A DNA stretch of 64,000 bases from Plasmopara viticola (lineage: Eukaryota > Oomycota > Peronosporomycetes > Peronosporales > Peronosporaceae), in contig MBPM02000037.1 of NCBI GenBank assembly GCA_001695595.3, forward strand, positions 558,001-622,000, in the 5' to 3' direction. The notes beneath the pieces are model-generated. The model did no database searches. It saw only the letters and a list, made by a program, of their open reading frames with translations, and was not told the DNA's origin. Shown piece after piece: positions 54,791 to 64,000 of this stretch. How positions within the stretch are numbered: the first letter of the stretch is position 1; each line of letters begins with the position of its first letter. Position numbers and translations under genes: made by a program.

Positions 54791-56162
54791 TAGGCATTTG
54801 ACGAGATAGAAAACTTTAAATCGATGCTTTGTTTCAAGCGGAAGACGCTCAGACTCAATGGCGAGTCTTTGCCATGACCCAGTTACAACTTGTCGTTCAA
54901 CACGAGCTGATCGCACAGTTAATTGTTAGTCATGAGTGAAGATGGTCACTCTTCTGACCGAAATAACCCTGTACGCTCCTTGGGTTGCCGAAGTGAGACC
55001 CGTCGCCAGGAGCACTTCGCAAAATTTCTCGCACACTGGCTCGCATCTTAGTAGATAAAGACGACGTAAATTGGATTTCGGATTCGTATTCGAGTCTTTG
55101 TTAGCTATATCCAGGTAGAACTTACTTTCGAGGCCGTCAAACAGATTAAACGGGTACAGAGCTCCAAGAATGCTGACCGTCGTGCGCTCGAGTTCCATAC
55201 ATGCCTGGCAATACTGAACGTGAAACGCAAGTTACCGCTTGTCATCTTTGACACTTGGATGACACTTTGTTTTCGTAGAAACGGTCAAACGCACGGAAGC
55301 GGTGACTCGTCCCTACGAGCGCAATCACAACTTTGGTAAGCGACGTCGTAGCAGTTGCCTATTCGTCTCGATCTCCATGTCGTACATGGCATGAGGAAGC
55401 TCGTACGGGCGAGACTCACCACCGGCGGCATACTAGCGCTTAATCGCTGTGGTGACGACCTCGAGAGGCAAGCCTTCGCGCGACGACGGGCACTACCGAC
55501 TCTGGCGCCTTCACGGCAAAACATTTCTTGTTGGCAAAGCAGCATCGCCATTCATGGACGTGAAGCGCCCGCATCTTTAGCAGCAATGATTTGCCCGCAT
55601 CCTCCTCAAAAGCAGAGGCAGCGGCGCTACCTCCCGGAACGGCAGTCGGTATCACCTTAAAAATCTGCTTTTACACCGGCAGGTGGTGGAAGAGACGTTT
55701 CGTCGTCATCGCTATTGGGAGATGGAGCGATCGGATCGCGCTCCTTGCCTGCGCTAGTTTCCGGCCGATCTTTTCTGCGAGATGGCTCAACGAGATACAA
55801 TGAAAGCGGACGATTCTGATGGAGACAGCATGAACAGTGATGACAAAAAAGTCCTCGCGGTCAGAGGTGCGGAATTTTCAACGCCGTAGAAGAGAGAGGT
55901 ATAAAAGTCGTCGACAAAAGAGTCGGGACGATCTGAATGAGGGAAGAAGTCCTTTGGGCCGACGTGTAATTATAAATTTTTATAGCTGTCAACTCTAGAA
56001 CAACAGAGGCGGTCAGGGTGGCAGCGCGAAGGGATGCAACAGCTGCTGAATTTCGCTTTATATAATCAGAAAGAACAGAAATCAAGAAGCTTGGAGCAGG
56101 AAGCATGAAAGGAATAGGAATCGTTTTTCTGAGGAGTCCCCTTAAGAGGTAGCTGGAAAATT
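54791..56162. other. Gene-poor stretch
   Basis: Short frames only, mostly paired on both strands because of local G+C content (55,285-55,800). None is recognised. No RNA gene seen. Confidence 0.35.
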
Positions 56163-56760
56163 GAGAAGTGCTCCTTTGCCTAAGCGTCAGTGAAGGTCGC
56201 CAGTTCGATCCTTCAGGGAGCGCTCGGACAGTGCTTCCTGTTCTTATTGACTGCCACAGTAGAGCACGCTAATGGCTTTGTCTAAGTGCGATTTTTTGCC
56301 AGCCACATAGCGTTGTTGTCATGTCTATGACGCTTCATTGACTCTGTTGAAAGAGCGTCAGTCGCATAATTTGCCAATTCGATCCAGGCAGGGGCATTTA
56401 ACCAGAGCTTGTAGTCCTGATCTTCTATCACAGTAAACCATCCTCGTGTTTTTGAACGAGTGTTAAGTGCTATTTGCTTAAATCATCTGTTCTGATTGCG
56501 TAGCGTTGTGGTTATGTATATGACGCTCGTCTGGCTCAGTTGGTAGAGCGTCAGTCTCACAATTCAAAGATTGCCAATTCGTGTTTGGCAAAAAGCACCA
56601 GATCAGTGCTTACTAGTCCGCATCTTCTTTCACATCAGAGCACGCTCATGGCTTTTGTTCTAGTACCGACTATTTCTTTAGTTAGACACTTTAATCTCGT
56701 AGCGATGTGGTCATGGATATGACGGTTTTTGGTTCAGTTGGAAGTCGTTCATTTTGAATA
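56163..56760 (+). repeat. Tandem array of tRNA-Met-derived units (four copies)
   Basis: Heads near 56,167, 56,335, 56,522 and 56,722. The third is clearest (GGCTCAGTTGGTAGAGCGTC, then TCTCACAATTC where CAT should be). The first lacks most of the D and anticodon arms but keeps GGTCGCCAGTTCGATCCTTC. Spacers repeat GTGCTTACT/GTGCTTCCT, a CATC-TTCTTTCAC block, GAGCACGCTCATGGCTTTTG and TAGCGATGTGGTCATG. The spacing of 170-200 bp is the same as in the other arrays. Confidence 0.7.
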
Positions 56761-57299
56761 GTATAGACAAATGACTACTTATTTTGCCTGCGTATTATCT
56801 GTTTTAAACTACACCAGTGTTAAAAAAACATTAATGTATATTTCTTTTGAAGGGAAAACACATAAAAGTGTGTTTTTTTCTTTGATTTTGATTTTTTTTA
56901 AGAAACGGTGCATACGAATTGCAATTTTACACTTTTGCCCCCTTTCTTTACTTCGGCCGGAAATGGCCGCACAAATGTCTGCGTGTGGCAACGTTGCCTG
57001 GCAACTGCGGTCATTCATCAGCTGCAACTTCAAAAAGCATGAGAAATTTAGCGATGAAGAAGATGACAAACTCAAAAAAGCATCGACGTTTGAGTGGTAT
57101 GGTCAAAACTGGTAATTGGCTAAAACGAGCGGGGAGTCTCGGATCATGTCTCTCAACGCATTTGTTGGTTAGTTAGAGAATGAAGAAATATACACCGAAG
57201 CGACAAATATTGTTGATTGAATTAAGCGTTTATAGTTCCGACTCTGAACCATTTCGCGTTAGATCTTGGAAGCAAGGATAACGCAGAGCATTGATCAAA
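56761..57299. other. Spacer between tRNA array and LINE fragment
   Basis: Very T-rich for about 130 bp (56,780-56,910). A frame at 56,919-57,176 is unrecognised. The 5' end of the LINE fragment may extend into this part. Confidence 0.3.
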
Positions 57300-60200
57300 G
57301 AATCACGTTATTTGTCATGTGCAAAGACAACAACAAATGGAAGCGCGAGACACGCAAGCTGATCCAGGCTTTGACGCAAGCTGATCCAGGCTTTGAACAA
57401 GAAGCTTAGAGGACAGCATGAAACAGCAGTTCGTGTAGCGCACACGAATCTTACTGTAGCTGAGAATCAGTATCGACAGAATGGTGGCGAAGCATTGCAC
57501 ATTGTAAGCCAGACTGCGCTGCAACCTACAACGACTCATATATCAACATCTTGTGCGTACAAAAAGACATTTTTTCCGAGCTTCTTTGACAAAGCCGTCG
57601 TCCAAGTACTTTTTTCGACAGTCAAGTTTTTGCTCCGTCGTGTTAGCATTGAAGAAGTGAGGACGGTAGACGGTAAATTGTTGAACAACTCTGCAGACAT
57701 CTCCGGGGCGTTTCGGGATCACTGGGTATCGATCGTGGGGGCTTAAATGAGTATAGCTGGTCGGCTGCTCGACCCAAGAGACGAGGCAATGAGAATCCTT
57801 ATCAATACCATTAATAGGACGCTCTCGGAAGAGGAAGCGTCGCTACTAAGTACTTTTATCACGGCGTGTGATTTGGCCGCATCCACTCGGAAAATGCCTG
57901 CTCACTCAGTACCCGAACTCGATGGCTTTACGGCTGCTTTCTATCAAATTGCACCTGGTGTGTTTGCGGAGTGTCTCAAGATCGTTTTCAACTTTCACCT
58001 TGCTCGCGGTGTGCTTCTTCCTTGCCAGCGTCAATCTGCCGTTAGCTTACTACACAAGAAGGGTAAGCTCGCAAATTCGGGGAACTACCGGTCGATAGCG
58101 CTTGTGGGTGTTGATGTCAAGGCTCTGTCGAAAGTGCTTGCTTTCCGACTTTAAGCTTATCTACCCAAGCTCATTTATCCTGATCAAAAATCTTTTGTGA
58201 AAGGTCGCTCCTTTCACCATCACGTCCACTTCCTGTCGGACCTTCGAAAATTGATGACTGGGCAAGATGACGACGGCTGCGCAGTCTTTCTTTATTCCGA
58301 GTCAACTGGACCAACATGTTTAGCTGTTTTTGACCGAATTGCGTGTGGCGGCGAGTTTCTGCGCTGAATATAGCTTCTGTACACTCCACCACATGCGCGC
58401 CTTATGATCAACGGTCATGTGCAAGAAGTTATCGAGCCAACAAGCGAAATGAAGCTAAATGATCCTTTATCGGCGCTGCTGTGATCGAGCCGCTTGGAAG
58501 CTTGCTACAACAGCACGAAAAGCTTGAGATCTGTCTCGATATTGACTAAACTGCGACCAGCATCTTCTTTACTGACGAGTTGACGCTTCTTAACAACACT
58601 CAAGACAAAATCCAGACGCAACTCGAGCTTGTAGACGAGGACTGCCGAGGCCCAGGTGCGAAAATAATTAGGCGCGTGTTGATGAGTCTCAATCGTTCTC
58701 AGTCCGCGCCTCGGGTGGGTTACCATTCGCTGGGCTTCGAAGATTTCGTGAAACATCTTGGGCTTCTGTTCAGCCAGCGTTTTACTAACGACGAGATTGT
58801 CACATTTCTTGACAAGCGCTTCTGCGACGGCTTTCAGGCTTGACATCGGCGGGCACGTACAATTGCGGGGCGTCTTATGATTGCTCAGACCCTGGTGCAG
58901 TCTCGGCTTTGACACTACACTATGCTCATCGTAGTTCCTGACCGACTGCTGAAAAACATTGGCAAGCTCCCTACATCGGTTTATACTCGGTAGATGGCTT
59001 GGACGCGGCAACCGGTAAATCCAATCATTTCCACATGAGTTTTTTCGCAAGCGACGCGAAGAAGGCGGACTACAGATCCTAAAAATTGGTAATCTGGTAA
59101 AATGGCAGCGTATTCGGATGCTTGTCCAATTTGTGCGTGACTCCGACCCGACTGCCTGCAACTGGACTACACTTGGCGTGCAACTCATTTCGGATTTCTT
59201 TTCAAATTGGGGTCGGCGGAAGCATCTTGAATTCTTGTCAGCAAATCTTCAACGTCACGGCCATGGCCTCGACTAGGCAAGCCTTTTGACATGGAGGCGC
59301 TCGACTTGACGGGACAGTTCGGCTTCTCAATAGTCACTTACGTGGCAAGGCATCCGGCAGAACGAGTGACTAGCGTACGCTGTGCAAGAGCCGATATGGT
59401 GACATGGCGATCCAATTTAAAATACGAGCCTCGGTCACGTGTTCCTGATCAAGTCAGTCCGCACCGCAGCTTGTGCAGGGTAATTGAGCTGCGACGCAGC
59501 TTTCGTCCCCACATTGCATGTGTATTCCAGCTGAGGGCTCTTGCCGTTATGCTATGCGTAGATGGGCGCTGGCCTCTAGAAAACAGCTTTACTGAGTTGC
59601 ACATCGACTATAGTTTCACTGCTGTTCGGCCGTATCAAAGTCCCGGTGGTTGAAAAAGCTGCACCAAGAGCTGCACCAAGTGCTTTGCCGAGTCGTGAGA
59701 CTTTGCGATGCAAGCACGGTTGACGTTTTTTCACGAATGCATGCCACCCCATCACCCCATGTCGGAGTGAGCGCCAACGGTCAGCATTGTATTGTACCGA
59801 GCATTCTCCAACTTCGAGTCTTACAGCTCATCCAGAAGCCAGTTACTCACATCAGGTCTCACCCCCTCGAGCTCCACGATAGCAGGGTGTCGTAAAAAGC
59901 TTTGTACAGCTGTACAAGCGCATCCGACAACGGTGTATGAACAATTGCACTTCTGAGTCGCCTTTTGGCTGCTCCTCTTCTAGTCGAGAATTTCTTTTAT
60001 GTCGGAAACGCCTCAAGACGTCATCTATTGTTCACAGGAAGAATGTCACTCCGCCGAGACAGAGCGGTACTTGTTCTTTGATTGCGCTCTCGCACAAGTT
60101 TTGCGGTCCATCATTCTTCATGACTAAAAAATCATTTTACAAGATTGCCGCACTGGAACCAGATTGTTCTCGAACGTCTACCACGTATCATGGACGGTGG

Positions 60201-60520
60201 AAAGACGAAAAACCTGAGATCGACGACATGTGGCCTGTGCTCCGATCAGTCACTCGGCACTTGTTGTGGATTGACCGCAACAGTCGAATATTCAACGGAT
60301 TAAGTCGTTATTGAAACAGATTTCAATATTTTCGTGCCGTCGTAGCAAGTTTCCGAGTGACTCAATCACGAGAAGAAACAGCAGCGCCATTAGAGCAGTT
60401 GCTCGTCGCAATACCGCTGACTGCCTTAGGCTTGTTCTTTTGAAGCTTGTTGACAAAGTTGCTAGCACTGCGAGTACGCTTCCATTTCGACTTCTTCACA
60501 CTGTTCTTTGAGTAGCTGGT
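57300..60520 (+). mobile_element. LINE (non-LTR retrotransposon), 3' half with reverse transcriptase, dead
   Basis: Pieces appear in the order expected for a LINE ORF2. A linker (VRTVDGKLLNNSADISGAFR, 57,660) is followed by fingers and palm of the reverse transcriptase: FTAAFYQIAPGVFAECLKIV, VSLLHKKGKLANSGNYRSIA, LVGVDVKALSKVLAFRL (57,747-58,154), then LIYPDQKSFVKGRSFHHHV, NGHVQEVIEP, NDPLSALL (for QGDPLSPLL) near 58,470. A thumb-like segment with FTDELTLLNNTQDKIQTQLE, a C-terminal part (GLQILKIGNLVKWQRI) and an RT zinc-binding-like YLFFDCALAQVL (60,075) follow. There are many stops and frameshifts, and the YADD-type site is not intact. No endonuclease precedes it. Element ends are not defined; no clear poly(A) or target-site duplication was seen. 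Confidence 0.75.
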
Positions 60521-61399
60521 TCCCTTTAAGTGACGTAGGCTGATGCTTGCTGAATTTCGGCTCACAAGAGGCAGTTGCTTTTGTATTCAAAAGTCTCCAG
60601 TGCGGCTTTTCCCTCTTCAAGACGTACAGAAGAAGCTCAAGCCACGCTGGAGATCAAGCGCACCGAAATAAATGGGCAACGGCTTGGAAAGAACGCGATC
60701 GATGTCAGCAAACATTGAATTCATTTTAAACAATTACAATTCGTCGTCGGATGCTGTGGGTGCTTCATTGTCGAGCAGCCTGCCGATCGCCTTACGGATG
60801 AAGTCACATCACTTGAAGAACGTCCGGGTTGCTTTGAATCCGGTGCCGCAAGCCTCGAACTTGGTATATCCATACGGCGCGCCTGGAGGCTAATCGGATG
60901 CGAGTCAGCCGCGCCACTGGCTGGAGAAGGCGGCGCCTGCTAGAAAGCAGTGGGAAAGCGGCTTTGTGTATCATGGCTCTTGTCCATGTGAGCTCTGTGA
61001 GGCCAGGGGTATCTTCGTGGAGTCTGAGAGCTGAACCCAGTGATATTGATAACCCTGCGGGGCCTTAAAGGCCAACTTACCTTGAGGTCAAAGTATTACG
61101 GCCAAGAACATCTCATTTTTCATGACGAATGAGAAGCCAGGGATTATAACCTTATATAGTATATGGTCGAGACTCGATCCCAATTATAGGTCGGCCTACG
61201 GATTGGGCTGCGGGCTACCCCGTCGTGAATTGACGCGACATTGTGCTGAAAGACAGGAATTCCGTTTAAGCACTTGAAGTCTCGATAAGTGTGGGCAATT
61301 GGAATGCAATGGGTGCTGTATGTGCTGCACATGTGCCCAAAGTTCCAGCTGTTGATCGGCCGCGATTACTGAGCAACGTTGCTAAGCACAGAATGTTCA
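60521..61399. other. Stretch between the two LINE fragments
   Basis: Short frames only (for example plus 60,672-60,893). Could include the 3' tail of the first LINE and the 5' leader of the second. No recognisable gene. Confidence 0.3.
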
Positions 61400-63300
61400 A
61401 TAGGTGATTTTCGACCGAAGTTGAAGTAAGAAAAGGACGTTTGGCAAGCAAGAAGGATGACGTGCGCAAGCAGATCGTACCAGTAGCCGTGGTACATCAT
61501 ACGGGGATGACCACCGCAAAGGATTTGGTATTTTACATGGAAAAACACCACACAAAGTTAAAAAAAGCAGCGAAGGCTTCGTCGATTCAAGAGATTACCG
61601 AGGCAATGATCAATGGTGAAATTTCTTTACTGCTTTATACGTTGCCAGATTGTCCTGTGCTTGCAGACGAAAAGGTCGATGGCATGGTCAAGCTACTCGA
61701 GAATGCGACAAATTCAGACCTTGTGATGAAGCCGGCAGCTCAATGTCCGATGGCGTTCAACAGTGCGTTGTCCCTAAAAATGGCAGATGACCACCGCATC
61801 ATCGCTGAGATTGATTGCGTTTTATCAGCTACGTACCCGACAGAGGACACAACTTTTGTAATGAAGTGGAAACGTGCCATGAAATGCCGCTACCATCCAA
61901 CCGCCATGACATCTTCAAGGCATGTGTCAAGTGGTGAACCCACTCTGACTCGATTACGGAGCTTGCTCGTGCGTCGAATGCACCCGGTATATTTGAGCTA
62001 GAGCTCATGTTAACTGGTCCGACACTCTTTAGAAATGACTACTGGAGTCAGTACTCTACAGGCCAGCAGTCGAATGGACTCTAGCACACCACATGCGATT
62101 CTTGCATCCCAACACACTGCTACGGCTGCTGCGTTCTAAAATCAGGAAGCTTTGTATCGAGCAGTGGCGTGACGTACAATGGCAAGGTCACCTTCTTGAC
62201 GATCTTGAAGTGCTCCGCCAGCTTGAAGGGCACTACCCGGACGACTCTTCGGTGCTAAAGATACAATTGAATGCTGGCTCCTTGGGTACGACAGTAGCAA
62301 GAGCTGTCTTCAGTCGCTGCTAAAGCTGGTCGGAAAATCAACACGCCTGGAACGCTGTCTCGCTAATGACCGTGAGCCCAAACGGCATCAAGAAAAATGG
62401 TCACCTCTTCATTGACAATCTTTCAGCCAAGCACTCGCTAACATGCCTCCAAGAAACCATGTTTGCTGACGTGGAGCATCTCAACACGTTCAAGTTTCAC
62501 CTCTACTCATATTTTTGCCCGCAAATTCTTCGTCAATGACAATAACACGCGGCTTGACCGACCCACGCGCGGTCGAAGTAGTGGAGTCCTGACGCTGCTA
62601 CACTCTGATTTTTCTGGTATCGACACGGCTGCAGAAATGGTACACCTGTCGGTGCCAGAAAGGTATCTTGTTGTAAAGGTAACGATTCAACGGGCTTCTA
62701 TCTAAGTTTACAATGTGTATGCGCCTGTCGATAGACACAAAAAGCGGTCTTTCTTTCTTAATTTTTTAACAGATGTGTTAGTAGATGATGCAACGCACTT
62801 CGTGCTTGGAGATTTTAATACGCCATTTGACCCTCGACTCGACTGCTCGACCAGAGCCGCTCTGCTTGTCCTAAGTGGATTGCCAAACTAGGCCTTGTTG
62901 ATGCGTGGGGTACCCACCATGACTTTAAGCTAGTATTTACTGGTCCTCTTCCTCGAAATATTGATTGGACTATATTTCGGTATCGGAGCAATGCTGTGCC
63001 CGGATTTACAAAAGTGCCGAAGATTTCCTTCCAATGCACGCTAGTGATCATCTTGCTCATAGCGTTTTCCTTCGAGGTGGTACGCAGCAACATGGTTGTG
63101 GTTATTGGAAATTTCCGCGATACTTATTCAACTATCCGAAGGTTGTATCAGCAATTGAGAGGAAGGTCGAGCAGGTCCTGGACCAACTTCGCCGTTCTAA
63201 AACCTCGGAGAAACTTGGAGAAATTAAAAAAAAGAGCATCAAGACTTAGACTACTGACGATGTCCCTCATTTGTGCCCAAAGAGAGAACACTGGCAGCAT
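61400..63300 (+). mobile_element. LINE 5' half: ORF1-like frame and AP endonuclease, dead
   Basis: A frame at 61,441-62,001 (186 codons; IVPVAVVHHTGMTTAKDLVF, DEKVDGMVKLLENATNSDLV) could be ORF1, though I do not recognise its fold. After eroded DNA, an endonuclease/exonuclease/phosphatase-type domain is readable in pieces: KFFVNDNNTRLDRPTRGRSS with GVLTLLHSDFSGIDTAAEMV (62,520-62,700), LGDFN (62,807, metal-site motif) and HASDHLAHSV (63,034, catalytic SDH). It continues with YWKFPRYLFNYPKVVSAIER, the linker towards a reverse transcriptase that would lie beyond the window or is lost. Multiple frameshifts show it is inactive. Confidence 0.7.
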
Positions 63301-64000
63301 TATCGATAAAGATTGCTCTTCTAGATAGTGATGCGCTCCGTTGTCAGAGTACAAGTTCCGTTCCCCAATCTTCTGTCCAGACGTTACCATCGTGTTTTCG
63401 TCAGCCGGTGAGGGACGAATCGCGTCAAGCGAGAGGGCATATGGCGAGCACTGGCCGAACCTGAGACGCTGGGGCGGAAACGTAGCATTGCGTCCGAGAG
63501 CTAGGTCAAAGCCCCACCGGTCACAACTTCTCGCAATTTGTTTTAGTCTACTAACAGTGCGTTAAAACACTGGGTCGCGCGGAAGTGGCTGTAGAACGTT
63601 GCTGTCGCAAAGCCGGGATGGGTACAGACGTCGCAAAACTTTAAATAAATGGGTTCTGACCCAAAATTGTGGTTGTTCTCCACCTTACTCGGTCCGTCAA
63701 AATCGCTTTTGACGCTCGACCCGTTCAGGTTATAGTGATTGGCAATACTGTCAAACTCGGAAAATCGATACTCGCCACCAAGAACTTTGATCTCTTGTCG
63801 TGCCAGCGCTTCACAGGGAGCGCGAGTTTTTAACTTTATACGAAGTTTCTCACCGCGACCTTTGGAAATCTGTCCGATCTGGATGGCTCAGATCTGCTCC
63901 TGAATGACGTGACTGCCGTTGCCTCTTAAAGAAGGAGGTTGCATTCTTAGTGATGCTCGTGCGTTCAAACGCGCGGCCGGTATCGATCGTCATAGATTAT
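63301..64000. other. Window end, eroded DNA
   Basis: No gene recognised. It may be the continuation of the LINE 5' half, but no reverse-transcriptase motif is visible before the window stops. Confidence 0.3.

Overview
The window looks like nuclear DNA of a filamentous, flagellate eukaryote, most probably an oomycete (Phytophthora or downy-mildew type). The grounds are short introns (about 47-93 bp, mostly GT...AG, several with TAG or CAG acceptors), a flagellar central-pair protein gene (CFAP46), a complete GPI mannosyltransferase and a CCT chaperonin gene, a long bacterial-style GAPDH, and compact gene islands embedded in decayed retrotransposon DNA. There is no bacterial operon structure. 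The exact genus cannot be read from this sequence.

Layout. Island 1 (1-4047) holds the 3' end of an unrecognised gene, a nine-part TBC-domain Rab-GAP gene (minus) and a seven-exon N-acetyltransferase 9 gene (plus), the last two divergent from a ~365 bp spacer. The stretch 4.05-13.9 kb is gene-poor. It contains one copy of an unrecognised dispersed repeat with an eroded coding frame (about 5.14-5.96 kb).

Island 2 (13.9-30.4 kb) is dense: a 3'-5' exonuclease with two C2HC finger-like motifs, a Cu-type P1B ATPase (plus), then three genes on the minus strand: PIG-M, the 2,547-residue CFAP46 and CCT3 (chaperonin gamma). The stretch 30.4-43.4 kb is again repeat-rich: Gypsy gag-like and protease-like remnants, a tRNA-Met-derived tandem array, the second copy of the unknown repeat (opposite strand), and two copies of a shorter repeat.

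Island 3 (43.4-48.6 kb) holds an intronless long-form GAPDH (plus) and a second Cu-ATPase (minus). The two ATPase genes form an inverted duplication about 26 kb apart, with a nearly identical core and diverged ends. From 48.6 kb to the end there are no intact genes that I recognise. This part holds further tRNA-Met-derived arrays, a LINE 3' half (reverse transcriptase) and a LINE 5' half (endonuclease).

The genes are a neighbourhood of independent transcription units rather than one pathway. Functional themes are vesicle traffic (TBC), protein modification and folding (NAT9, CCT3), GPI anchoring (PIG-M), flagella (CFAP46), copper or related metal export (two ATPases) and glycolysis (GAPDH). 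Exon boundaries given here were worked out by hand from frame, splice signals and family alignment from memory; none has been tested against transcripts.
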